This document shows, in pieces, positions 53,773-63,153 of a stretch of DNA of 64,000 bases. Every line of letters starts with the position of its first letter. Position 1 is the stretch's first letter. Origin of the DNA: Nitrospira sp. (GTDB lineage Bacteria; Nitrospirota; Thermodesulfovibrionia; Thermodesulfovibrionales; Dissulfurispiraceae); the NCBI GenBank assembly GCA_002634385.1, contig NSJL01000010.1, forward strand, positions 62,001 to 126,000, read 5' to 3'. Under the pieces are notes generated by a model that worked only from the letters and a program-made list of their open reading frames with translations, did not search any database and was not told the origin of the DNA. Position numbers and translations under genes: made by a program.

Positions 53773-55044
53773 ATGCGTACGCGCGGTATCATTGCCCTGC
53801 TGCTTCTCGTGACCGGTCTTTTCCTGATAAGTACCAGGGCATATGCGGAAGAAAAATTCAGGTTGAAGCCGGGAGCAAAAGGAAAGGTATGCATGAACTG
53901 CCATGTGACCTTCATCGATAAGGTGAAAAGCCCTTTTGTCCACACACCGGTAAAGACGGGAGAGTGTTCGGGATGCCATAATCCCCATACCTCGTCCCAC
54001 GGAAAACTGCTGGCTGCCAATGCCGGAATTATCTGTTCAAAATGCCATCCCGGCATTGTCCCTGAAAAGGCGAAGAGCACCCACAAGGTTGTGGTCGAAG
54101 GCAAATGCATACAATGCCACGATCCCCATGCGGCTCCGAATAAAAACAATCTCCTGAAAGAGGGCAACGCCCTCTGTTACGGATGCCATAAGGATATGGG
54201 CGATGCGCTGACGAAGGTAAAGTTCAAGCATCATCCTGTGGAAAAGGGATGCCTTACTTGTCATAATCCGCATGCTTCCTCCTCAAGCCGCTTTCTGCTG
54301 AAGACTGACGTCCCCTCCCTCTGTGTGAACTGCCATAAGACGGATAAGCCGGCTTTCTCCAAGCAGCATATGAACTACCCGGTGGCAAAGGCGCGGTGCA
54401 CGACGTGCCATAACCCCCACGGGTCGGACAGGGGCGGAATCCTTTATGCGACAGTACACAAGCCCCTTGCCAGTAAAATGTGCAACCAGTGTCACGAAGA
54501 ACCGACGTCCGCCACTCCTTTCAAGGTCAAGCGGGCTGGCTTTGAGTTATGCAAGGCATGTCACAGCGGTATGATCAATGACATATTCAGCACGAAGCGC
54601 CTGCATTGGCCCCTGGTCAGCAAGCAGGGGTGCCTGAATTGTCATACACCGCACGCTTCGGCGGAAAAGGGGCTTCTCAAGGGGCCGATGCGCCAGGTGT
54701 GCGGCTCCTGCCATGCCGATTCCATCGCGAGACAGGAAATATCGATGACGAAGCACTCCCCTATCAGGAGGGGACAGTGTACTGCATGCCATGCTCCGCA
54801 CGCTTCCGAGAATGTGTATCTGATGCGGAAAAAGACCGTGGTCGATCTTTGCGGAGGCTGTCATGACTGGCAGAAACATTCAACGCACCCCCTCGGTGAA
54901 AAGATTACCGATCCGAGAAACAAGAACCTTACGGTAAACTGCCTGAGCTGTCACCGCTCTCACGGCACGGAGAACAAAAATATGCTGCATTATACGCCGA
55001 TCAGCGAAATGTGTACCCAGTGCCATACGAAATACAAGAGGTGA
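53773..55044 (+). CDS. 16-haem secreted c-type cytochrome
   Basis: A 423-residue exported protein with a signal peptide ending near RAYA. I count 16 CxxCH motifs in the same doubled pattern as its neighbour (CSGCHNPHTS, CIQCHDPHAA, CLTCHNPHAS). The N-terminal arrangement EKFRLKPGAKGKVCMNCH resembles the start of the 26-haem protein, so both come from one repeat family. AAAGGAGACGAC precedes the ATG at 53773. It is co-transcribed with the PPIase, 26-haem cytochrome and NHL genes and may be a partner chain. Confidence 0.9.
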   Translation: MRTRGIIALLLLVTGLFLISTRAYAEEKFRLKPGAKGKVCMNCHVTFIDKVKSPFVHTPVKTGECSGCHNPHTSSHGKLLAANAGIICSKCHPGIVPEKAKSTHKVVVEGKCIQCHDPHAAPNKNNLLKEGNALCYGCHKDMGDALTKVKFKHHPVEKGCLTCHNPHASSSSRFLLKTDVPSLCVNCHKTDKPAFSKQHMNYPVAKARCTTCHNPHGSDRGGILYATVHKPLASKMCNQCHEEPTSATPFKVKRAGFELCKACHSGMINDIFSTKRLHWPLVSKQGCLNCHTPHASAEKGLLKGPMRQVCGSCHADSIARQEISMTKHSPIRRGQCTACHAPHASENVYLMRKKTVVDLCGGCHDWQKHSTHPLGEKITDPRNKNLTVNCLSCHRSHGTENKNMLHYTPISEMCTQCHTKYKR

Positions 55045-55048
55045 TACA

Positions 55049-55957
55049 ATGGTGAACATTTTCATGAAGATACTTATTCCGGCAATGCTACTCTCTTTTT
55101 CCACCGGGGCTTTTGCGGGGGAGTCGATCAAGCTGCTGTACAGAATATCGATATATGCCGACAACAAGGGCGGCGCCCTGAAGCAGCCCGAAGGTGTCGC
55201 CTGCAACGATACGTCCCTCCTCGTCATTGCCGATACCGGAAGAGACCGCCTGCTCCGCTTTACTTTTCAGGACGGGGCACTGAAAGGAGGCGATGAGATC
55301 GCCGTGCCCCAGCTGGCAGCTCCTCTGCGTGTCCAGGTGAATGCCCGGGGGGACATCTTCGTCCTTGACGGCAAGCAGCGCCGTATTGTGAAACTGAACG
55401 CCGGAGGGGCTTTTGTCGGGTATCTTGCTCCGGAAGGACTCCCCGCTCCCGTATCCCTCATTCCCCGGAATTTCAGGGTAGATGCCGACGGGACTGCTTA
55501 CATCCTGGATATATTCTCCATGCGTGTCCTGATAGTGGACTCATCGGGCAGATACAGGAGGCATATCGAACTGCCCGAAGGGTACGAGACTTTCTCCGAC
55601 CTTGCGGTTGATGCGCAGGGGACCGTCTATGTGCTGGACAGCAGCACCGCTACGATCTTTTTCGCATCGAAAGATGCAAAAGAGTTTTCCCCCTTTACGA
55701 AGAGCCTGAGCGAATACCTGACGTTTCCCTCAAACCTGTTTATCGACGACAAAGGCGTCTTTTTCGTAACTGATCAGAATGCCGGCAGGCTGGCAATTCT
55801 GGGAAAGGACGGGTCATTTCAGGGGCATCCCCTGAATGCGGGATGGAAGGAGGGGCTCCTGCGGTTTCCTTCGCAGCTATGCGTCAACTCCAGTGGAGAG
55901 GTCTTCATCGCGGACCGGGACAACAGCAGGGTTCAGATCTTCAGTGCGATACGCTAG
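55049..55957 (+). CDS. secreted NHL-repeat beta-propeller, last gene of the cytochrome operon
   Basis: A 302-residue exported protein with signal peptide (ILIPAMLLSFSTGAFA). Propeller repeats are visible: PEGVACNDTSLLVIADTGRDRLL, VNARGDIFVLDGKQRRIV, VDADGTAYILDIFSMRVL, VDAQGTVYVLDSSTATI and IDDKGVFFVTDQNAGRL. It starts 4 bp after the 16-haem gene, so is translated with it. A related NHL protein opens the locus at 38642. The stop codon overlaps a repeat arm at 55955. Confidence 0.85.
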   Translation: MVNIFMKILIPAMLLSFSTGAFAGESIKLLYRISIYADNKGGALKQPEGVACNDTSLLVIADTGRDRLLRFTFQDGALKGGDEIAVPQLAAPLRVQVNARGDIFVLDGKQRRIVKLNAGGAFVGYLAPEGLPAPVSLIPRNFRVDADGTAYILDIFSMRVLIVDSSGRYRRHIELPEGYETFSDLAVDAQGTVYVLDSSTATIFFASKDAKEFSPFTKSLSEYLTFPSNLFIDDKGVFFVTDQNAGRLAILGKDGSFQGHPLNAGWKEGLLRFPSQLCVNSSGEVFIADRDNSRVQIFSAIR

Positions 55958-55968
55958 GGTGTGTCTGC
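55955..55968 (+). repeat. single arm of the TAGGGYGTGTCTGCA repeat at a stop codon
   Basis: TAGGGTGTGTCTGC begins with the stop codon of the NHL gene, just as the 44081 element begins with the stop of cytochrome 3. Confidence 0.5.
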
Positions 55969-55991
55969 TGACCGGGGTGCCGTAGAGGGCG

Positions 55992-58761
55992 TTACCGCAC
56001 CGGGATCTTGATGGTGAAGGTAGTCCCCTGTCCTACCGTGCTTTCCACGTCGATCTCTCCGTGGTGTTTTTTTATGATGTCGTAGGCGATGCTCAATCCG
56101 AGCCCCGTCCCCTTGCCTACGTCTTTCGAGGTAAAGAACGGTTCGAATATTCTGCCAAGGTCCTTTTCGGGTATCCCGCAGCCGTTGTCGGAGATGGAAA
56201 TGTAAACATGGTCGTCCCGGTGCCAGGTCTTGACCGCTATCACCCCCTGTTCCTTTATCGCATGGGCGGCATTGATCAGTATATTCATGAATACCTGGTT
56301 CAGTTGGCCCTGGTTACAGTAGGTCAAGGGGATATTCCCGTACTCTTTCTGCAGAGTGGCCTTATACTTCAATTCATTCCATACAATATTGATGGTGCTT
56401 TCCAAGCCCGCATTGATGTCGGAGGGAGAGAAATCGGTCTCGTCGACCCGGGAGAATCTCTTCAGGTCCTGTACTATTTTCTTTACTCTGTCCGCACCCT
56501 CCAGGGACTCTTTGATCAGATTTTCGATGTCACCCTTTATGTATGCGATTTTAAGACTCCTTTCCGTTGTATCCAGGGTATCGCGCAGGGCGGGGTGCAC
56601 CTCCGCTTCCCGAAGGGCGCGCGCCTGGAGGTCGATGAATTCGGAAAGTCGCCTGGAATATTTCTGAAGAGTTCCGAGATTGCTGATAACGAACCCCATC
56701 GGGTTATTGATCTCATGGGCGATTCCCGCCGCAAGCTGCCCGATGGACGCCATCTTTTCCTGTTGCAGTATCTTCGATTGCGCCGCTTTCAGATCACCGT
56801 ATGCCTTTTCGAGCTCCTTATGCTGATGTTCAAGCTTATCCATCATCCTGTTGAAGTGATCGGCAATATGGTAAACGGGCCCCGATGTAGATATTTCCTC
56901 ATTCCTGAACCTGAGTGTCAGGTCCTCCTCCTTCTCCACTTCCTGCAGGAGGAAGGAGATTTCATCCAGGGCATACTGGAGTTCCTGCCGTTCCTTGTCG
57001 ATGGCCTGGTTTGTTATTTCGAGTGACTCCGTAAGGGTCTTCAGTTCGGAGGTATCGCTGATGGTGACGACAAAATGGGGGCTTCTGCTGCTCTGTGCCT
57101 CCTGGTGCGGGTATATCGTGCAGGAGAACCATCTCCCGGTAGCTTGCTGGTAGAGAGGGAAGGTCCGTTCAATGGAGGGATCATGTCCTCCGGGGGGGGG
57201 CGATCCCGTTTTCGGCAAGCAGCGCTTTCCAATCGCTCCCGACCAGCTCCTGATAGCTTTTCCCCGACAGGGCCCCCACTGCCTTGTTGCACCGCTGAAT
57301 CCTTCCCTCGTGGTCAATGAGCAGCACCATATCATCGATGCAGTCCATGGTGCTTTCCCATTCGTTCTTTGCGACTTCTATGGCGTGAAAGAGGGAGGTG
57401 AGATTCTCGTAAGCTTTTTCCAGTTCCTGTTTCTTTTCCCTTTCGGCCTGCTGCGCCCGATACAGTTCCTCTTCCAACCTTTTGCGGTCGGAAATATCCC
57501 TGGCGACATGGACCAGCCCTATCAGCTGGTTGTTGCTGTCGCGCCGCGGAATGACCTGTATTTCAATATGCATGTTCAGGTGGGGCTCGAACACTTCAAA
57601 GGTATCATGCATTCCCGTTTCGAGGCAGCGGCAGTTCGGACATTCCGGAGGCGGGGAGTCTTCACCGTGATAATACTGGAAGCATTTCAACTTTCCCTCT
57701 CTTAAAAAGGGTAACGACAACACTTTCCGGGCCGCCTTGTTGGCGCGTATGATATTGAAATCCTTATCGTGAATGGTGATCATATCGGTTATCGTATCAA
57801 AGGTATCCTCCCAATCTTCCATGGAGCGGAGGATCTGCGCTTCCATTTTCTTTCGTTCCGTGATGTCCCGGATGATACCGGTGACGAAGGAGCCGGTTCT
57901 TGTCGTCCATACGGCAATCGAAAGCTCCAGGGGAAATTCCTCTCCACTTTTTCTCAGTCCGGTCAGTTCTATTGTTTTTCCATTCACCTTCGATGTTTCT
58001 GTGGCCGAGAACCTGTCCATTCCGAGACGGTGGGCCTGTCTGAACCGTTCCGGAATGATGATGGAGAGGTCGCTGCCGATCGCCTCCTGCGCCGTATACC
58101 CGAAAATGGATTCTGCGGACCTGTTCCAGAAAGTAATCGTGCTCCGGGTATCGATGCAGATGATGGCATCGCTGGCGGTCTGCACCAGGGAGACAAACTT
58201 CTCTTCGCTTTCCTGCAGTTCCTTTTCCGCAATGATACTCCCGGTAATGTCCCTGGCGGTTCCCTGGGTTCCGCGGGGCGCTCCCGCAGGGGTGCGGAGC
58301 ACGTGGACAGTGTGGAGCAGGTGGATTTCTTTGCCGCCGGTGGAGACGTACCTGCACTCGAGATCAAAGACGTCTCCGCCCTGGTGCATCATCTCATGGA
58401 GTTTTGTTGTGGCTTTCGTTCTGTCATCGGGATGAACCCATGTAAGCCACGGCTTTCCGATGACCTCTTCGGGGGATGTTTCCAGTGCCCGGTACCCGGC
58501 CTGGTTCATATAGAGGTGGTTGCCCTCATTGTCGGAGAGATACATGATGTCGGAGGAGAACTCTACGAGGCTCTTATATACCTCTCCGGAGAAAACGGCA
58601 CCGCGGTCGATCCCGGGATGATGCGGGGACAACGCTGCCTCTCCCGGGTCATGCCTCTCCCGGGAGGCATGCATCCCGCTTTCTGCAGGGCTATTTCTGC
58701 TGTTCTCCTCTTCCACGGCGACCTGTTCGAGAGAATTGATCCGTTTCTTGCGCTGCACCAT
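55992..58761 (-). CDS. multi-PAS histidine kinase split by a 9-C tract
   Basis: Two overlapping frames, 57181-58761 and 55992-57335, join into one kinase of about 920 residues. The first has at least four PAS domains, including one with CPNCRC. The second has the end of a PAS domain, a coiled coil, the phospho-acceptor [14 protein letters not shown], and the ATPase motifs with [14 protein letters not shown]. They meet at nine C on the minus strand (plus 57192-57200). With eight C the frame would read [18 protein letters not shown] without break. So this is either a phase-variable gene, a frameshift mutation, or an assembly error. No transmembrane segment is seen, so it is probably cytoplasmic. 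The sigma-54 activator gene lies 54 bp upstream on the same strand. Confidence 0.8.
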
Positions 58762-58815
58762 TATAACAGAAGAGATTCATGAAGAAAACGGACGCTGCTC
58801 TGCTGAAAGGGGAAC

Positions 58816-60159
58816 TCAATACTTCAGCTTCTTGCGGAGAGTCAGCCGGTTGATACCCAGGAGGCGTGCGGCTTCGGACTGGTTCTCCTTCGTATAGGAC
58901 AGAATATACTCGAAGACCGCTCTGTCGACAGCAGTATGAATCGTATCGTAGATATTCCTGTCCTTTTTCTCAAGAGATCCTTTCAAAAGGGGGACCAGCA
59001 CCGATGCAAGCGTTTCGGAGGCGCTCGCTGTCCGGGCAAAGGGGGTGCGGCTGCCGAGGTCCTTCAGTTCATGAGTGGTGAGATAAGGGGTTTTCGTGAG
59101 GGCGATCGCCGAACGGATAGTATTTTCGAGCTCACGTATGTTTCCCGGCCAGTCATGGGAAATCATTTTGTTCAGGAACGCTTTTGTAATGCCCTTTACG
59201 GATTGTTGTGCCGTATGACGGTAGCGGTCGACGAAAAAATGGATAAGCGGCGGAATGTCCTCTTTCCGCTCGCGCAGGGGCGGGATATGGAGCGAGCTGA
59301 CCCTCAGGCGGTGGTACAGATCCTCCCTGAACTTGCCCTCTTTGACCATGCCTGTCAGGTCCCGGTTTGTGGCGGAGAGGGTTCTTACATTCACCTGCAT
59401 CTCACGGGTGCTCCCCAGGGGGTAGAAGGTCTGGGTCTGGAGAAAGCGCAGGAGCTTCCCCTGCAGGGAGAGGGGGAGCTCGCCCACCTCATCGAAGAAG
59501 ACGCACCCTTCATCGGCGATTTTCAGCATGCCCTCTTTTGAGGAGACGGCGCCGGTGAAGGAGCCTTTTTCAAAGCCGAAAAGCTCTGCTTCAAGAAGTG
59601 TTTCGGGGACTGCGGCGCAGTTGACGACCACGAAGGGTTTGCCGAAACGCGACGAAAGCTGCGCGATGGATTCGGCGATCAGCTCCTTGCCGGTGCCCGT
59701 CTCCCCGGTAACCAGGACCGGGACTTCGACCTGCGACAGACGGGCCAGTTTCTTGCAGATATCCATGATAAGGGGGGAATGCCCCACAATGGCGCAGGTG
59801 GGGGCGGGCGGGAGACCCGCAAGCATGATAAAGTCCTTTATCTCTTTACGCAGATCGGACACTTCCTGCACGATGCGGGTGACAGTGCCGGCGGCCACAG
59901 GCCGATGGATGACCTCGTAAGAGCCGAAGATGGTGGCCTCTATGACGGGCTCCGTCCTCTTCTGCCGGGTGACTGCGATGACAAGGTGCTTTTCGGTCAA
60001 TTCCCGTATGAGGACCGGTTTCAACGTATCAATATCGAAAAAAATAATTGCGCCGGCAGAAGAGGGCTGCTTTGTCGTGAGAGAATACTCCTTCGGCAGA
60101 AGGGAGGAGAACTCTTCCCTCAGCGAGTCGTCTTTTGTCAGCAGGGCCACCTTTTCCAT
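58816..60159 (-). CDS. sigma-54-dependent activator with degenerate receiver domain
   Basis: A 447-residue activator. The first 110 residues resemble a receiver domain (AIIFFDIDTLKP) but lack a clear acidic pocket. The AAA+ module has Walker A GETGTGKELIAESI, the contact loop GSFTGA, and Walker B CVFFDEVGELP. The Fis-type helix-turn-helix SEAARLLGINRLTLRKKLKY ends it. It is upstream of the PAS kinase, so they may work as a pair even though the receiver is degenerate. I use ATG 60159; a TTG at 60204 is possible. The neighbouring divergent gene has a sigma-54 promoter that it could drive. Confidence 0.82.
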   Translation of the reverse strand: MEKVALLTKDDSLREEFSSLLPKEYSLTTKQPSSAGAIIFFDIDTLKPVLIRELTEKHLVIAVTRQKRTEPVIEATIFGSYEVIHRPVAAGTVTRIVQEVSDLRKEIKDFIMLAGLPPAPTCAIVGHSPLIMDICKKLARLSQVEVPVLVTGETGTGKELIAESIAQLSSRFGKPFVVVNCAAVPETLLEAELFGFEKGSFTGAVSSKEGMLKIADEGCVFFDEVGELPLSLQGKLLRFLQTQTFYPLGSTREMQVNVRTLSATNRDLTGMVKEGKFREDLYHRLRVSSLHIPPLRERKEDIPPLIHFFVDRYRHTAQQSVKGITKAFLNKMISHDWPGNIRELENTIRSAIALTKTPYLTTHELKDLGSRTPFARTASASETLASVLVPLLKGSLEKKDRNIYDTIHTAVDRAVFEYILSYTKENQSEAARLLGINRLTLRKKLKY

Positions 60160-60359
60160 GATGAATTGTATAAATACTATACATGATGATAAGAAACTGA
60201 TCAACAGCTATGCCGTGCCGGGGAGGTGCATCCGGCATGACGGTGTTTTGGCGTTATCCCTTCCCTGTTCTCCGGAAGCACGTCTATCGGCCATTTGCGG
60301 TGGGTGACCGGAGGCGGAGACAGTTCCGCGGCGTTCTGCTCCCCGATAGCCTTTTCTCC

Positions 60360-60375
60360 TGGCATGCGGATTGCT
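60360..60375 (+). promoter_or_regulatory. near-consensus sigma-54 promoter of the 60422 gene
   Basis: TGGCATGCGGATTGCTTT fits TGGCACG-N4-TTGCW with GG (60361-60362) and GC (60373-60374) ten bases apart. It lies about 47 bp before the ATG. Confidence 0.75.
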
Positions 60376-60421
60376 TTTGTACCGTACTGCACGTTTGAAA
60401 AAGAGAGTGGGAGGAAGGCAT

Positions 60422-60859
60422 ATGGAAGAAGCGAAGATATACGGACTTTGCCTGGAGCGGTTGAGGTACCAGATCAGGAATGCGAAGAGAAAAAAGGACA
60501 ACGGATCGTACCTCTCCCCGGGAAAGATACTTCTTGAGAGCTACAATACCGGGGACATTGATGAAATAGTGGACATTCTCGAACTGTACGATGTCGAAGA
60601 GCGTACGACCGGGCAGGTATGGGAGAAGCTGGAGGATCTGGCATATACCGTCTGCATACTGACCCGGGAGGCCTTATCTTTCGGGATCACCCCTGAGGGC
60701 TGCTTCGGCCTTTATCTTGCCCTTGAACCGGAGGAAATAGGTGCTGCCTCTCCCGTTGGCGCTTGTGTGGAGACATCTTCGCCTGCCGGGGCAGGCCCCC
60801 ACGTTTCTGTATCGCTCCTCCAGCCTGATCTGAGCCGGGTAGACGCTACAAATACTTGA
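60422..60859 (+). CDS. unknown 145-residue protein under sigma-54 control
   Basis: I do not recognise the family. The protein is soluble with no signal peptide. Its first 90 residues are helical and charged (CLERLRYQIRNAKRKKDNG, DIDEIVDILELYDVEER), and the C-terminal 50 are Ala/Gly/Ser/Pro-rich and probably loose. AGGAAGG is a good ribosome binding site at ATG 60422. It is divergent from a sigma-54 activator and has a strong sigma-54 promoter, so it is likely regulated by that activator. Confidence 0.6.
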   Translation: MEEAKIYGLCLERLRYQIRNAKRKKDNGSYLSPGKILLESYNTGDIDEIVDILELYDVEERTTGQVWEKLEDLAYTVCILTREALSFGITPEGCFGLYLALEPEEIGAASPVGACVETSSPAGAGPHVSVSLLQPDLSRVDATNT

Positions 60860-60983
60860 GGTCATCCGATCCGAAGCGAGCCGAAGGAATACGCTTCCGT
60901 GCAAAAAAGTTAAATAGAATTATATTTCAAAGAATTGCACGCCAAAACGCCAATTGTTCAGCAATCAGTTGATAAAAAAACTC

Positions 60984-61012
60984 TTGACAGCCAAAGTAGC
61001 GCGTGCTATTTT
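60984..61012 (+). promoter_or_regulatory. strong sigma-70 promoter of the protease-like gene
   Basis: TTGACA at 60984-60989 and TATTTT at 61007-61012 are 17 bp apart, close to consensus. Transcription would start near 61019. Confidence 0.7.
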
Positions 61013-61019
61013 CAATTCA

Positions 61020-61153
61020 TTACACACTTCTACAAAGAAGCAAACCGCCTCCTGTTTGTTATTTTTTGGAGGACTGCGCTCCTGGGGAGACTCGCTCCGT
61101 TTCGGCCCTCAACGGCCGTAGCGGCTGATACCATATAGACGAGAGGGGGTACT
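61020..61153 (+). promoter_or_regulatory. structured 130-nt leader of the protease-like gene
   Basis: Short stems are visible: CCTCC with GGAGG, and CGGCC with GGCCG over CTCAA, followed by GTAGCGGCTGATACC. The leader is long for a simple gene. I do not recognise a known riboswitch family. Confidence 0.35.
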
Positions 61154-61885
61154 ATGCTTCCACGGGGGTCCTTCAGAAGTTCTTTTCTTCTTGCTTGCCT
61201 CTTCTGTTGCTTCATTATTCTGCCGCTTCCCTCCTATGCCGAAAAAGACAAAGAGCAGAACAAAGAGCTGGAGGACATCACCACCTCCATAAAGGACAAG
61301 AACGCGAAATGGGAGGCGAAGGAGACGTCCGTTTCGAAGCTCTCCTCACAGGAAAAGAAGGACAAGCTCGAAAAGAGCATTGCGGTTATTACCGGACAGG
61401 AAAAGACCCTCAATGCGGCTGCCGCCAACCTGCCCCTCGCCGTGGACTGGCGGGACTATGCGGCAGGCAACTACGTCACCCCGGTCAAAGACCAGGGCGC
61501 CTGCGGAAGCTGCTGGGCCTTTGCAACAGCCGCGGCCCTTGAGTCTGCCACCCTCATTTCGGGCAACACTCCCGGAGCGACTCTTGATCTCTCCCCGCAG
61601 ACAGCCCTGTCCTGCAGCGGGGCGGGCACCTGCTCGGGCGGCCTCATCGACAGCGTGTCGATCATCAGGCTCTACCACGACAGGGCCAAAATAGAGAATA
61701 CCTTCCGGATTACCCAATCGGATCTGTTTGTGAAGATGGACTCTGCGGTTCACTGGACGGACAGCAAGATATGGGTGCATGCGCTGACCTGCATGATTGC
61801 CCTTCTGCTGGTGAAGCTGAGTTATCGGCGGGCAATGCTCAACGGCTATGACAAGGGAATCGAGATCGGCAGTTGTGCCGCCTAA
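61154..61885 (+). pseudogene. papain-like (C1A) protease truncated and fused to transposase tail
   Basis: Residues 1-25 are a signal peptide. After a charged propeptide, [20 protein letters not shown] and [17 protein letters not shown] give the substrate-binding Gln and catalytic Cys of C1A cysteine proteases. At about residue 168 (base 61657) the sequence changes to [20 protein letters not shown] and [19 protein letters not shown], which is the C-terminal end of an IS1634/IS4-like transposase. The catalytic His and Asn of the protease are lost. Traces of the transposase frame continue to about 61940 (SVVLKSLGLDLQGK then stop). So the protease is inactive and an insertion sequence was once here. 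Confidence 0.78.
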
Positions 61886-61940
61886 CGGAAAGCCAATCTG
61901 TTGTACTCAAATCTCTCGGGCTCGACCTTCAGGGCAAATA

Positions 61941-62392
61941 GGTAGAAATCCCAAACCACCTGTTTCATCTTCTTATTCAATGCCTTGCCTGGCTTGCCCT
62001 CTCGTATTGGCGAAACTCCGGTCTGACATGGTTTCCTGTCCCGCCACCGCCTGTAATTGAGGATGCCTCGATAAGTATGCCTTCTTAAGGCAGGCAGGGG
62101 AGTGAAAATGGATTTACTGGAAGAATACGTTGGAGCCTGCTGCTTGCACCGGGGCGAGTATGCTGTGTCCCGGACAGAAGAGGGCTCTCATGCCGCATAA
62201 GGCAAAGGGGAGCATCGCTCTTCCGATACCGTTTAAAGCTCCCTGAGCTCTTCAGCTGTTTTTCCATCGTGCGGAGAGAACTTTGGTGGGATGCGTTGTC
62301 AATCAGGTCAAAAAGGGAGATCGCGGTGCCCCGCTATCTTGAGGAGTACAAGGATTTTTTTCTTTGAAGTATTGATAGTTAAGGAAAGAGGA
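61941..62392. other. 452-bp stretch without a supported gene
   Basis: No complete gene is visible. It may contain the eroded remainder of the insertion sequence and protease. A 30-codon frame starts at ATG 62108 behind GGGGAG, but it has no recognisable motif. Confidence 0.4.
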
Positions 62393-62468
62393 TGGTGGAC
62401 GGTAGGGGATTCGAACCCCCGGCCCCCACGTTGCGAACGTGATGCTCTCCCAGCTGAGCTAACCGCCC
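62393..62468 (-). tRNA. tRNA-Ala (CGC anticodon)
   Basis: GGGCGGT pairs with ACCGTCC including the G3-U70 pair that marks tRNA-Ala. The loop TTCGCAA gives CGC. CCA is encoded (62393-62395). Confidence 0.9.
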
Positions 62469-62521
62469 TCCTGAAGTAGTGCTACGAATAAGCCGTGCCC
62501 GGTATTTCCCTGTACGGCTCC

Positions 62522-63055
62522 TTACTGCCGTATCATCCGCGCAAAGTGAACAAACCTTCCCCGCCTCTCTGCCTCCCGCCGGAAGCCTGCCCGTTCGAAG
62601 AGTCCCAGGCTCTTCTGCATTGCGGCGTTGTCCACTTCGAAAACCGGCTCGTAGATAGACAGTATACCACCTTTGCGTACCGCTTTTCCAATCCGGGCGG
62701 CTCCCTCTTCCTGGTTGCCTACCTCGTGAAAGCTGAAGTACAGCAGCGCCGTGTCGGCGAAGCCCTCTTCGGGAGCATACTGCGCGATATCCGCCATTAT
62801 TATAACAACTTTATCGCCGAATTTTCTCAGTCTCTTCCTGAGCTTTCGTACCATGCCCGCCTGAAGCTCGACGGCATACACTTTCCTGGCCCGGCGGGCG
62901 AGGGCTTCCGTCAGAAAGCCGTTCCCGGCGCCGACTTCGAGGACAACGGAAGATTCGGCGATTCCCGATTCGTCCAGCACCTTCTCCCTGTCCGTCAACG
63001 CTTTCCGGATAGGGTTATACAGGATAAACGACAGATAGGAGGGACATATTCTCAT
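62522..63055 (-). CDS. class I SAM-dependent methyltransferase
   Basis: A 177-residue protein with SAM-binding motif VLEVGAGNGFLTEALARRA (about residues 38-56), followed by VYAVELQ with the acidic residue for ribose and ADIAQYAPEEG. The fold is a small class I methyltransferase. The substrate cannot be told from the sequence. It stands alone next to tRNA-Ala. Confidence 0.8.
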   Translation of the reverse strand: MRICPSYLSFILYNPIRKALTDREKVLDESGIAESSVVLEVGAGNGFLTEALARRARKVYAVELQAGMVRKLRKRLRKFGDKVVIIMADIAQYAPEEGFADTALLYFSFHEVGNQEEGAARIGKAVRKGGILSIYEPVFEVDNAAMQKSLGLFERAGFRREAERRGRFVHFARMIRQ

Positions 63056-63153
63056 GGAATCTCCGGTTCCCCTTATAATGGAATAACTCTTTGTCCATTA
63101 TATCATTTTTGCTGTCTTCCGGGGAGGGGACAGCGCGGATGCGGTATCCCCTC

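Noticed and set aside
27444..62468. CRISPR array
   Set aside because: No regularly spaced direct repeats were seen in this region or elsewhere in the window.
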